Source: Winogradskyella sediminis (lineage in GTDB: Bacteria; Bacteroidota; Bacteroidia; Flavobacteriales; Flavobacteriaceae). Taken from it: DNA of 64,000 nucleotides. The position numbers were made by a program, and so were the translations under genes. The stretch lies in assembly GCF_003387355.1 (NCBI RefSeq), contig NZ_QUNH01000001.1, forward strand, positions 186,001 through 250,000, written 5' to 3'. Below, piece by piece: positions 46,607 to 54,677 of this stretch. The notes beneath the pieces are model-generated. The model saw only the letters and a program-made list of their open reading frames with translations, searched no databases and was not told the DNA's origin. Position 1 is the stretch's first letter, and each line of letters starts with the position of its first letter.

Positions 46607-47938
46607 TTAGTAATGACACTTACCACATTCTAAACCACCCATTTGCGCTACTGTTAATTGCTCAACACCATACTTTTTAGATAATTCTTCGTGAATCTTA
46701 GTGTAATATTCGTTATCCTTAACTTTTACATTTGTTTCTCTGTGACAGTTAATACACCATCCCATCGTCAATGGAGAATGCTGGTACATAATTTCCATCT
46801 CTTCAACAGGTCCATGACATGTCTGGCATTCTATACCACCAACTTCTACGTGTTGCGAGTGGTTAAAATAAGCAAAGTCTGGTAAGTTGTGAATACGAAT
46901 CCATTTTACAGGTTTTGAATCACCTGTATAACCCGTACCATCCCATCCTACTGCATCGTATAATTTTTGAATTTCCGCATTATAATCCACACCGTATTCA
47001 TTTCCTTCAGCTAACGTTTCAGGTGCTACCTCTGAAATTGATTTATGACAATTCATACAAACATTTAAAGAAGGAATACCTGAAGTCTTACTTACTCTTG
47101 CAGAAGAGTGACAGTATTTACAATCGATACCATTATCACCTGCGTGAATTCTGTGAGAATAATGAATAGGTTGTACCGGCTCGTAACCTTGATCAACACC
47201 TACTTGCATAAAATAGCCATACACAAAATAACCACTAGCCAACAAAAAGATAATTGCTGTAACTAAAACCAAAAATTGATTTTGAACAAATGCCTTCCAT
47301 AATGGCGTTCTTTTTTCTTGGCTTGCAACAACTTCAATATCCTTCGCCTTAGCAAATCGATTTAAAGTACGGTTAACTAAAACTAATGCAATTGCCAGTA
47401 GCGCAAACAATAATGCTAATGCACCAAGAATTAAATCATTTGAAATCCCTCCTTGTTGCACTGGTCCACCTTGAGGTACTTCTGCAACAACTGGTTCCGG
47501 TGCCGGAGCAGCAGTATAAGCTAAAATATCAGAAATATTCTGATCACTCAGTTGAGGAAACGGAGTCATCGGAGTCCCATTATACTCGTTAAAGATCTTG
47601 TTAGCATAATCATCACCAGCTTTTATTAGCGATGAGCTATTTCTAATCCATGCGTTTAACCATTCTCTATCTAAACCTTGCTCATCAGCTAATCTAGCTT
47701 CTACGTTACGTAAAGCTGGACCCGTCATAGGCTTATCTAACTTGTGACATGCGGCACAATTAGAATTAAAGAGCGATTTTCCATTTACTGGATCACCTTC
47801 TTGAGCTGTAAGGGAGGTTGAAAAAGAAAGCAATAGAACAAGACAAAGACTAAAAATCTTTGAGGTTAAACTACAGTAAATCACCTGTTTCATATTATAA
47901 GTTGGATTATCTTCTAAACTTTGGTACGATTTTTTCAT
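46607..47938 (-). CDS. actA: Alternative complex III multiheme cytochrome c subunit ActA
   Basis: A 443-residue c-type cytochrome with six CxxCH sites at residues 61, 273, 294, 371, 395 and 438. The first is in an N-terminal monoheme cytochrome c domain (about 45-145), then two membrane helices (169-188 and 221-243), then a pentaheme domain whose last heme motif ends one residue from the C-terminus. A signal peptide precedes the first domain. The start at 47938 or the ATG at 47893 are both possible; the latter gives a cleaner signal peptide. First gene of the operon. Confidence 0.93.
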   Translation of the reverse strand: MKKSYQSLEDNPTYNMKQVIYCSLTSKIFSLCLVLLLSFSTSLTAQEGDPVNGKSLFNSNCAACHKLDKPMTGPALRNVEARLADEQGLDREWLNAWIRNSSSLIKAGDDYANKIFNEYNGTPMTPFPQLSDQNISDILAYTAAPAPEPVVAEVPQGGPVQQGGISNDLILGALALLFALLAIALVLVNRTLNRFAKAKDIEVVASQEKRTPLWKAFVQNQFLVLVTAIIFLLASGYFVYGYFMQVGVDQGYEPVQPIHYSHRIHAGDNGIDCKYCHSSARVSKTSGIPSLNVCMNCHKSISEVAPETLAEGNEYGVDYNAEIQKLYDAVGWDGTGYTGDSKPVKWIRIHNLPDFAYFNHSQHVEVGGIECQTCHGPVEEMEIMYQHSPLTMGWCINCHRETNVKVKDNEYYTKIHEELSKKYGVEQLTVAQMGGLECGKCHY

Positions 47939-47974
47939 TAAAAAAGTGAAAAAAGATGTTTATAAAAACTCTGG

Positions 47975-47982
47975 CAAAAGTA
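47975..47982 (-). promoter_or_regulatory. Possible -7 promoter box for the actABCDEF-cox operon
   Basis: TACTTTTG on the minus strand, 37 bases before the upstream ATG of actA; matches TANNTTTG. No convincing -33 TTG. No later match was seen in the 149-base gap before actB, so actA may drive the whole operon. Confidence 0.45.
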
Positions 47983-48165
47983 ACATTTAAAGTCGATTTT
48001 GAAAATCTTAGAGAAGTGTTAATAGATAATTTATACTAATTCTAAATAATGTTTTTAAAATTTATTGTGAGAATATTCGTTCCTTATTTATCGACGTCTT
48101 GAAGCGCAATTGTTTACAATAGAAATGGCGTTAAAAATATTTTTTTACGGTTAATTTGAATACTC

Positions 48166-48173
48166 TACCTTTG
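48166..48173 (+). promoter_or_regulatory. Possible -7 promoter box for the SPOR gene
   Basis: TACCTTTG, 18 bases before the ATG at 48192. It lies inside the longer open frame that begins at 48156, which supports the shorter gene start. -33 box not clear. Confidence 0.5.
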
Positions 48174-48191
48174 TCTAATAATTTTGAACTT

Positions 48192-48572
48192 ATGAAATTA
48201 AAAACTAAAAATTTTGCTCTTTTATTGGCTGGCTTCGGTCTATCTGTTGCCTTGCACGCACAAGAAGGAGTCGTTAATGTCACACAAGATAGCGACATTG
48301 ACAAACTACTTGAGTATAAAAAGGATATTAAAACCACTAAAGTGTATAAAATTCAGGTCTACCAAAGTATTGATATCGATAAAGCGCAGCGAGAAAAAGA
48401 AAATTTCTTAAATACTTATGATGAATGGCCAACAGAGATCATATGGAATACACCAAATTACAAGGTTTGGGTTGGTAATTTTGCGTCTAGACTGGAAGCC
48501 GATAGAGCTTTAGTTAAGATTAAAAAGAATTATATGTACGCTAATATTCTTCAACCTAAGACCGAAAAATAA
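48192..48572 (+). CDS. SPOR-domain exported protein
   Basis: A 126-residue protein; the ATG at 48192 opens a normal signal peptide ('FALLLAGFGLSVALHAQ'). The mature part ends in a SPOR-like fold ('KVYKIQVYQSIDIDKAQRE', 'KVWVGNFASRLEADRALV'). SPOR domains bind denuded peptidoglycan glycans, often at division sites. It stands alone between two minus-strand operons, ending at a bidirectional terminator shared with infB. Confidence 0.85.
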   Translation: MKLKTKNFALLLAGFGLSVALHAQEGVVNVTQDSDIDKLLEYKKDIKTTKVYKIQVYQSIDIDKAQREKENFLNTYDEWPTEIIWNTPNYKVWVGNFASRLEADRALVKIKKNYMYANILQPKTEK

Positions 48573-48591
48573 ATACCTAATGCTATGCTAT

Positions 48592-48624
48592 AAAAAAAAC
48601 CGACAATGGCTTGTCGGTTTTTTT
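48592..48624. terminator. Bidirectional terminator between SPOR gene and infB
   Basis: A hairpin with stem ACCGACAA/TTGTCGGT (about 48599-48618) and loop TGGC, flanked by A-run on the left and T-run on the right, so it ends transcripts in both directions. Confidence 0.85.
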
Positions 48625-48645
48625 GTTCTATAATAGTTAAATTTA

Positions 48646-51438
48646 TTACTTCAACTTTTTCTTTACTTCTACTTCTTGGAAAGCTTCTATAACATCGCCT
48701 TGAGCAATGTCGTTATAGCCTTTAATTTGCATACCACAATCATAACCTTTAGAGACTTCTTTTACATCATCTTTAAAGCGTTTTAATGCAGCTAATTCAC
48801 CTGTATGAACAACCACACCATCTCTAATGATTCGGATACCAGAGTTTCGGTAAATCTTACCATTCATTACCATACAACCAGCAATGTTTCCTACTTTAGA
48901 AACCTTAAATATCTCTCTAATCTCTGCTGTACCTGTCACTTCTTCTTTAACTTCTGGTGACAACATACCTTCCATAGCATCCTTAAGATCATTAATTGCT
49001 GCATAGATAATAGAATAGGTTCTGATATCAATTTCTTCTTTATCAGCAATCATTCTTGCGTTTCCGACAGGTCGTACGTTAAATCCAACAATAATAGCGT
49101 CAGAAGCTGTGGCTAACAACACATCACTTTCTGTGATGGCACCAACACCTTTGTGTATAATATTAACCTGAATTTCTTCGGTAGATAATTTTTGGAATGA
49201 ATCCGTTAAGGCTTCAACAGAACCATCTACATCACCTTTAAGAATAATATTTAACTCTTGGAAATCACCAAGTGCAATACGTCTTCCAATTTCATCTAGA
49301 GTAATATGACGTTGTGTTCTAACCGATTGCTCTCGTTGTAATTGTGCACGTTTGGTAGCAATTTGTTTCGCTTCACGTTCATCTGCAAAGACATTAAACT
49401 TATCACCTGCTTGTGGTGCTCCATCTAAACCAAGAATAGAAACAGGTGTTGCAGGGCCAGCGCCTTTAACATCTTGGCCTCGCTCATCTTGCATAGCTTT
49501 TACTTTACCACTATTCTTACCTGCTAAAACATAATCACCAACTCTTAAAGTACCTGCTTGTACTAAAATAGTGGATACATATCCTCTACCTTTATCTAAA
49601 TATGCTTCTACTACAGTTCCACTAGCCGCTTTATTAGGATTGGCTTTTAATTCTAATAGTTCAGCTTCTAATAATACTTTTTCTAATAGTTCTTGAACAC
49701 CTGTTCCTTTTTTAGCAGAAATATCATGAGATTGAATTTTTCCTCCCCAATCCTCTACTAAAAGATTCATTTGTGCCAATTGTTCTTTAACCTTTTCAGG
49801 ATTGGCGTCTGGCTTATCAATTTTATTAATCGCAAATACAATTGGTACTCCTGCAGCTTGAGCGTGAGAAATAGCCTCTTTAGTTTGCGGCATTATAGCA
49901 TCATCTGCTGCAACAACAATAATAGCAATATCAGTAACTTGGGCACCACGCGCACGCATCGCTGTAAAGGCTTCGTGACCTGGTGTATCTAGGAATGCTA
50001 TTTTTTGACCATTTTCTAGTTGTACACCATAGGCACCAATGTGCTGTGTAATACCTCCAGATTCACCTGCAATCACATTTTCTTTTCGAATATAATCTAA
50101 TAACGAGGTTTTACCGTGATCTACGTGACCCATTACGGTTACGATAGGTGCTCTTTCTACTAAGTCTTTAGGATCGTCTTCTACAACGACTATAGACTCT
50201 TCGATATCCGCTTTAATAAATTCAACATCGAAACCGAATTCTTCAGCAACAATAGTTAAAGTTTCTGCATCTAATCTCTGGTTCATGGTTACCATCATAC
50301 CTAGAGACATACATGCCGAAATCACCTGAGTTACTCCAACTTCCATCATGGTTGCCATTTCACTTACAGTTACAAACTCAGTTACCTTAATGGTTTTACT
50401 TTCTGCTGCTGCAATTTCTTGATCAATTTCCGATTGTTGACGGTGTTGATCTCTCTTATCTCTACGGTATTTAGCTCCTTTACCTTTATTAGATTTACCC
50501 TGAAGCTTTTCTAAAGTTTCACGGATTTGTTTTTGAACATCCTCTTCACTTGGCTCTTCTTTAACCACTTTAGGTCTTGTAGAATTACCTCTTCCTTTTC
50601 CTCCTCCTCTTCTATTATCGAAGTTAGGTTTCCCTGAGCTATCGTTTCCTGTTTTACTAATACGACGTCTTTTACGTTTATTAGCATCACCTGATGATTT
50701 TGAAGCTTCAGTTTTCTTCTTCTTAGGTTTATTAAACTGAGATAAATCAATCTTTTTACCTGTAGTTACAGGACCTGTCAGTTTTTTATACTGTGTTTTA
50801 AGCGTTTCTTCTACTGGCGCACTCGGAGTTTCAGTAGTGTCTTCTTTCTTGGAAGTTACCTTTGGTTTTGCTTTTTCAGTTTTTTCAACCTTCTCAGCCT
50901 TTTCAACCTTCTCGGTTTTTTCTACTTTTTCAACCTTCGCTGGCTTTTCTGTTTTTTCAGTCTCCTTTGGTTTTTCAACTTTAGGTGCTTCCTTTGGCAC
51001 TTCAGACTTTACCTCAGGTTGTTCAGCTTTAGGTTCTTCCTTAACTTCTGGAGCTTTAGGTTCCTCTTTCTTTTCAGCTTTAGGTTTTTTGTCTAAGTCA
51101 ATTTTACCAACTTGTTTTGGTCCACTTAACTCAGCTTTAGCCTTAACTACGGCATCCCTTTCAGCTTTTTGCTTTTGCTTCTCTTCAATTTCACGTTCTC
51201 GTTGTTCGCGAAGCTCTTCTTTTTCCTTAAGTTTTGCTTCACTTACTTCTTGAGCTTTTTCACGCTTAGATGCATCTGTCTGAAATTCATCAGAAAGCGT
51301 ATTGTAAACCTCTAGCGAAATTTTAGTATTAGGACTCTTCTCAATTTCGATGCCTTTGGATTCTAAAAAATCCACAGCACGATCTATTGAGATGTTTAAT
51401 TCCCTTAATACTTTGTTTAATCTTGTTGTTTGAGCCAT
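48646..51438 (-). CDS. infB: Translation initiation factor IF-2
   Basis: A 930-residue IF-2: an N-terminal IF2_N-type helix-turn region (residues 1-50), a long charged Lys/Glu/Pro linker with a repeat stretch at residues 153-192, a second IF2_N domain (about 350-400), the GTPase domain with G1 'GHVDHGKT' (437-444), G3 'DTPGHEAF' and G4 'NKID', and domains II-IV. It places initiator tRNA in the ribosomal P site. It is the last gene of rimP-nusA-infB. The 117 bases between nusA and infB are AT-rich and hold an AT palindrome. Confidence 0.97.
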   Translation of the reverse strand: MAQTTRLNKVLRELNISIDRAVDFLESKGIEIEKSPNTKISLEVYNTLSDEFQTDASKREKAQEVSEAKLKEKEELREQREREIEEKQKQKAERDAVVKAKAELSGPKQVGKIDLDKKPKAEKKEEPKAPEVKEEPKAEQPEVKSEVPKEAPKVEKPKETEKTEKPAKVEKVEKTEKVEKAEKVEKTEKAKPKVTSKKEDTTETPSAPVEETLKTQYKKLTGPVTTGKKIDLSQFNKPKKKKTEASKSSGDANKRKRRRISKTGNDSSGKPNFDNRRGGGKGRGNSTRPKVVKEEPSEEDVQKQIRETLEKLQGKSNKGKGAKYRRDKRDQHRQQSEIDQEIAAAESKTIKVTEFVTVSEMATMMEVGVTQVISACMSLGMMVTMNQRLDAETLTIVAEEFGFDVEFIKADIEESIVVVEDDPKDLVERAPIVTVMGHVDHGKTSLLDYIRKENVIAGESGGITQHIGAYGVQLENGQKIAFLDTPGHEAFTAMRARGAQVTDIAIIVVAADDAIMPQTKEAISHAQAAGVPIVFAINKIDKPDANPEKVKEQLAQMNLLVEDWGGKIQSHDISAKKGTGVQELLEKVLLEAELLELKANPNKAASGTVVEAYLDKGRGYVSTILVQAGTLRVGDYVLAGKNSGKVKAMQDERGQDVKGAGPATPVSILGLDGAPQAGDKFNVFADEREAKQIATKRAQLQREQSVRTQRHITLDEIGRRIALGDFQELNIILKGDVDGSVEALTDSFQKLSTEEIQVNIIHKGVGAITESDVLLATASDAIIVGFNVRPVGNARMIADKEEIDIRTYSIIYAAINDLKDAMEGMLSPEVKEEVTGTAEIREIFKVSKVGNIAGCMVMNGKIYRNSGIRIIRDGVVVHTGELAALKRFKDDVKEVSKGYDCGMQIKGYNDIAQGDVIEAFQEVEVKKKLK
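50863..50982 (-). repeat. KVEK/TEK repeat stretch in the IF-2 linker
   Basis: Codons for residues 153-192 of IF-2 encode degenerate 'KVEKTEK' repeats, about nine units, visible as direct repeats in the DNA. Confidence 0.85.
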
Positions 51439-51555
51439 AAACTGCCTGTAAAATACTTAAATATATTATATATTAATTTTAAATTAAAATTAATATGATA
51501 CCAACTTAAATTTAAAAATGAAATATTTCAAATCATTTTAAAAAATATTTTGATA

Positions 51556-52788
51556 TTATTCTTCAAATTCTTCTCTTAGAATCGCAATGACGTCTAAGAT
51601 GGTTTCTTCTTCTAAATCTGTACGCTTCACTAAATCAGCTACATCTTGTTCTAAAATACTCTTTGCTGTATCTAATCCAGCCTTGCTAAATTCAGAAATT
51701 ACCCAACCTTCAATTTCGTCAGAGAATTCTTTTAATTCCACATCTTCTTCTGCACCTTCTCTAAATACATCAATTTCGTAACCGGTTAACTGACCCGCTA
51801 AACGAATATTATGACCACCTCTACCAATGGCTTTTGAAACTTCTTCTGGTTTTAATAACACCTCAGCACGCATGTTTTCTTCATCTAACTTTAAAGATGT
51901 TACTCTTGCTGGACTTAATGCTCTTGTTACAAAAAGTTGAATGTTATTAGTGTAATTAATAACGTCAATGTTTTCGTTTCCTAGCTCACGGACAATACCA
52001 TGAATTCTAGACCCCTTCATACCAACACAAGCTCCTACTGGATCAATTCTATCATCGTATGAATCTACAGCAACTTTTGCTTTTTCACCAGGAATACGCA
52101 CTACTTTTTTAACTGTAATTAAACCATCGAAAACTTCTGGTATTTCTTGTTCAAATAATTTTTCAAGAAATATAGGAGATGTTCTTGACATTACAATGGC
52201 AGGCTTACTTCCTTTTAATTCTACACTTTCAATAATTCCTCTTACGTTTTCTCCTTTTCTAAAGAAATCTGAAGGAATTTGTTTGTCTTTTGGAAGTATA
52301 ATTTCATTACCATCATCATCTAACAAAATGATTGCTCTATGACGAATGTGGTGTACTTCTGCTGTATAAATCTCACCTTCAAGCTCTTTAAAGTGCTTAT
52401 AGATGTTAGTATTATCGTGTTCGTGAATCTTAGAAATTAAATTCTGTCTTAATGCTAAGATAGAACGTCTTCCAAGATCTATTAACTTTACTTCTTCTGC
52501 AACGTCTTCACCAACTTCAAAATCTGGTTCTATTTTTTGTGCTTCAGACAATTCAATTTCTTGATTTGGTTCCTCTACTTCACCATCTGCAACAACGATA
52601 CGGTTTCTCCAAATTTCTAAATCTCCCTTATCTGGGTTTATAATGATATCAAAGTTATCGTCATCACCATACTTCTTCTTCAATGCATTACGTAATACAT
52701 CCTCAAGAATCGCCATTAGCGTAACTCTATCTATTAATTTGTCGTCTTTAAATTCTGAAAATGACTCAATTAACGCTACATTTTCCAT
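51556..52788 (-). CDS. nusA: Transcription termination/antitermination factor NusA
   Basis: A 410-residue NusA: N-terminal RNA polymerase-binding domain (residues about 1-125), S1 domain ('LEGEIYTAEVHHI'), and two KH domains ('GMKGSRIHGIVRELGNENID' and 'SKAIGRGGHNIRLAGQLTG'). The C-terminal acidic repeats of the E. coli protein are absent, as is common outside Proteobacteria. It lies 12 bases after rimP. It modulates pausing and termination, and could act on the leader hairpin upstream of rimP. Confidence 0.97.
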   Translation of the reverse strand: MENVALIESFSEFKDDKLIDRVTLMAILEDVLRNALKKKYGDDDNFDIIINPDKGDLEIWRNRIVVADGEVEEPNQEIELSEAQKIEPDFEVGEDVAEEVKLIDLGRRSILALRQNLISKIHEHDNTNIYKHFKELEGEIYTAEVHHIRHRAIILLDDDGNEIILPKDKQIPSDFFRKGENVRGIIESVELKGSKPAIVMSRTSPIFLEKLFEQEIPEVFDGLITVKKVVRIPGEKAKVAVDSYDDRIDPVGACVGMKGSRIHGIVRELGNENIDVINYTNNIQLFVTRALSPARVTSLKLDEENMRAEVLLKPEEVSKAIGRGGHNIRLAGQLTGYEIDVFREGAEEDVELKEFSDEIEGWVISEFSKAGLDTAKSILEQDVADLVKRTDLEEETILDVIAILREEFEE

Positions 52789-52800
52789 AATTGATATGAA

Positions 52801-53265
52801 TTAAAATTTTATTTTAACTTTTGCTTCTTTAATATTGTCAAAAGCAATAGTTGCTGTTTTAGCTACTGTTACTTTTCCTTTCCCTACGGGTTTTGGCTCT
52901 CTAGCTTTCCAGCTTAATACGACACCTTCATCGTTTACTTCGGTGAGTTCGCCTTCTAAATTTTGCTGATCTAAAGTCTTTACTTCTAAATTTCTACCAA
53001 TATGCTTATTGTACTGCCTTGGTAAAACTAACGGAGATGCTGCACCTGATGATAACACTTCTAGAGAAAAATCGTGTTCTTCTCGATCGATATGATGTTC
53101 AATGGCTCTGCTGATAAACATACAGTCCTCTACTAAGACACCATTATCACCATCAATCACAATTTTTATTGCATTATCTCCAGACATGGTAAAGTCTATT
53201 AAGAACAGATCTTGCCTTTCTTCTAATGCCGTTTGTAATAAGTCTTCTACTATTTTCTTAAACAT
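52801..53265 (-). CDS. rimP: Ribosome maturation factor RimP
   Basis: A 154-residue protein with the RimP two-domain pattern ('VIDGDNGVLVEDCMFISRAI', then 'HDFSLEVLSSGAASPL' and the 'QYNKHIGRNLEVKT' Sm-like domain). It helps assemble the 30S subunit. It is the first gene of rimP-nusA-infB, a very common order. A hairpin followed by five T lies just before its start codon (53281-53301). Confidence 0.95.
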   Translation of the reverse strand: MFKKIVEDLLQTALEERQDLFLIDFTMSGDNAIKIVIDGDNGVLVEDCMFISRAIEHHIDREEHDFSLEVLSSGAASPLVLPRQYNKHIGRNLEVKTLDQQNLEGELTEVNDEGVVLSWKAREPKPVGKGKVTVAKTATIAFDNIKEAKVKIKF

Positions 53266-53275
53266 TTCTTGATAT

Positions 53276-53301
53276 AAAAAGAGAGGACTTTTCGTCCTCT
53301 C
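53276..53301 (-). promoter_or_regulatory. Terminator-like hairpin in the rimP-nusA-infB leader
   Basis: On the minus strand an 8-bp stem (GAGAGGAC with GTCCTCTC) closes a GAAAA loop and is followed by TTTTTATATC, then the rimP ATG 15 bases on. The divergent upstream gene means there is nothing for it to terminate other than the operon's own leader, so attenuation is possible. Confidence 0.65.
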
Positions 53302-53329
53302 GCTTATTCATTTTTAGTAAATAACGGTG

Positions 53330-53361
53330 CAAATATACGACTTTTATATTAAATTACCCAA
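53330..53361 (-). promoter_or_regulatory. Bacteroidota-type promoter for rimP-nusA-infB
   Basis: -33 TTG (53361-53359), a 21-base spacer, then -7 TATATTTG (53337-53330) on the minus strand; predicted leader of about 60 bases with the hairpin inside. Confidence 0.65.
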
Positions 53362-53418
53362 GCTATGTAATGTGGATTTATTTTCTTAAATTTAGAAAGA
53401 CTAAATAAACCCATAAAT

Positions 53419-54243
53419 ATGAATAAAATACTAGTTCCGACAGATTTTTCTGAACAAGCAGAAAATGCTCTAAAAGTTGCTGCTATGCTCGCTAGAACAT
53501 ACAATGCAGAAATTTATTTACTGCATATGATGGAAATTCCGATGCAACATTCAGATCCTGGACAAGCAAAAAGTGATATTCCTGAAACTTTATTTTTTAT
53601 GAACTTGGCTCGAAAAAGATTTGAAAATCTTATAGCTCAAGACTACCTAAAAGATATCACCGTCCATGAAACCGTAAAAACCGATATCACTTTTAATGAA
53701 ATAAAAGACTCTTGCAAAGAGTTTGACATTGACATGATTGTAATGGGGTCTCATGGCGCAACAGGCATGATGGAAATGTTTGTAGGTTCTAATGCAGAAA
53801 AAGTAGTAAGATCTTCTGAGGTGCCAGTTTTAGTTATCAAAAATGAACATCAAACTTTTAAGGTTAATAATTTTGTATTTGCTTCAGATTTTCAAAACGA
53901 CAATAAAGAAACCTATAAACAAGCTGTAAAATTTGCAAAAGCTTTTGGGTCAAAAATCCATTTATTGCTCGTCATTACCTCAAGTAACTTTATGACCTCT
54001 TACGAAGCCAAGACACGTATTAATGATTTTATTTCTGGAATTGACTATGATAATTATACAATTACCATTCACAATGACTATACTGTAGAACAAGGCATCT
54101 TAAACGTTTCTAAAGACATAAACGCAGACCTCATAGGTATTAGTACTCATGGCCGACAAGGTATTGCGCATTTCTTTAATGGCAGTATAAGTGAAGACAT
54201 TGTAAACCACGCTAAGCGACCTGTAATTACATTTAAAATATAG
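53419..54243 (+). CDS. Universal stress protein, tandem UspA domains
   Basis: A 274-residue cytoplasmic protein with two UspA domains (about residues 1-142 and 145-274). Each ends in the ATP-binding pattern: 'VMGSHGATGMMEMFVGSNAE' in the first and 'GISTHGRQGIAHFFNGSISE' in the second. Such proteins bind ATP and help in stress survival, often in starvation or anaerobiosis. It stands alone with its own terminator. Confidence 0.93.
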   Translation: MNKILVPTDFSEQAENALKVAAMLARTYNAEIYLLHMMEIPMQHSDPGQAKSDIPETLFFMNLARKRFENLIAQDYLKDITVHETVKTDITFNEIKDSCKEFDIDMIVMGSHGATGMMEMFVGSNAEKVVRSSEVPVLVIKNEHQTFKVNNFVFASDFQNDNKETYKQAVKFAKAFGSKIHLLLVITSSNFMTSYEAKTRINDFISGIDYDNYTITIHNDYTVEQGILNVSKDINADLIGISTHGRQGIAHFFNGSISEDIVNHAKRPVITFKI

Positions 54244-54303
54244 AACATCAAATTTTTCATGCGTTTTTCAAGCATATATTAACATAAAAAAAATCGCAAA
54301 TAT

Positions 54304-54332
54304 AAATCCTAATCAATATTGATTAGGATTTT
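54304..54332 (+). terminator. Intrinsic terminator after the universal stress gene
   Basis: A perfect 28-bp palindrome (54304-54331), ending in a short T-run on the plus strand, 60 bases after the stop. Confidence 0.75.
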
Positions 54333-54408
54333 CATTTTAAAACCAATAAAACTTAGGCAAGAGCTCTTTATAGATTAACGCTAAAACGTTATGCATGTGC
54401 TATAAAAC

Positions 54409-54443
54409 AAAAAAAATCCTAATTCGAATACGAATTAGGATTT
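54409..54443 (-). terminator. Intrinsic terminator for tRNA-Gln
   Basis: A 13-bp perfect stem (54414-54426 with 54431-54443) and a 4-base loop, followed on the minus strand by a T-run, just 6 bases beyond the tRNA 3' end. Confidence 0.85.
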
Positions 54444-54449
54444 AAACTT

Positions 54450-54526
54450 TGGTTGGCCTACTAGGTTTCGAACCTAGACTCTTCTGTACCAAAAACAGAT
54501 GTGTTAGCCAGTTACACCATAGGCCA
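54450..54526 (-). tRNA. tRNA-Gln (anticodon TTG)
   Basis: Read on the minus strand. The acceptor stem TGGCCTA pairs with TAGGCCA, the anticodon stem TCTGT/ACAGA encloses loop TTTTGGT with anticodon TTG, and the T arm is CTAGG-TTCGAAA-CCTAG. The U1-A72 pair is typical of glutamine tRNA. Discriminator A and CCA appear to be encoded. It is a lone tRNA, with its own promoter (54546-54576) and terminator (54409-54443). The remaining sequence between the universal stress gene and the DUF2723 gene holds only these sites and AT-rich DNA. Confidence 0.93.
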
Positions 54527-54545
54527 ATCTCTCATTTTGAGGGTG

Positions 54546-54576
54546 CAAATTTAATACAAAGTTTCACTTTCGCAAA
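54546..54576 (-). promoter_or_regulatory. Promoter for tRNA-Gln
   Basis: On the minus strand -33 TTTG (54576-54573), a 19-base spacer, and -7 TAAATTTG (54553-54546), 19 bases before the mature 5' end of the tRNA. Confidence 0.7.
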
Positions 54577-54677
54577 AAAAATCAGGAAAATTTTTTAAAA
54601 TACTTAACGTTAACTTAAAAATGTAGACTTTTAGGTATTAATTAGTAAATTCGCGAGCACTAATTAGCAACGTTTTC

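Noticed and set aside
48156..48191. An upstream in-frame extension of the SPOR gene
   Set aside because: The extra 12 residues would destroy the signal peptide layout, and a -7 promoter box lies inside them.
50863..50982. Repeat series as a possible CRISPR array
   Set aside because: Units are contiguous, coding and lack spacers; no cas gene is present.
50837..51253. A 138-residue open frame antisense to infB, rich in Ser, Phe and Thr
   Set aside because: It mirrors the Lys/Glu repeat linker of IF-2 on the other strand; composition is an artefact of the repeats and no family is recognisable.
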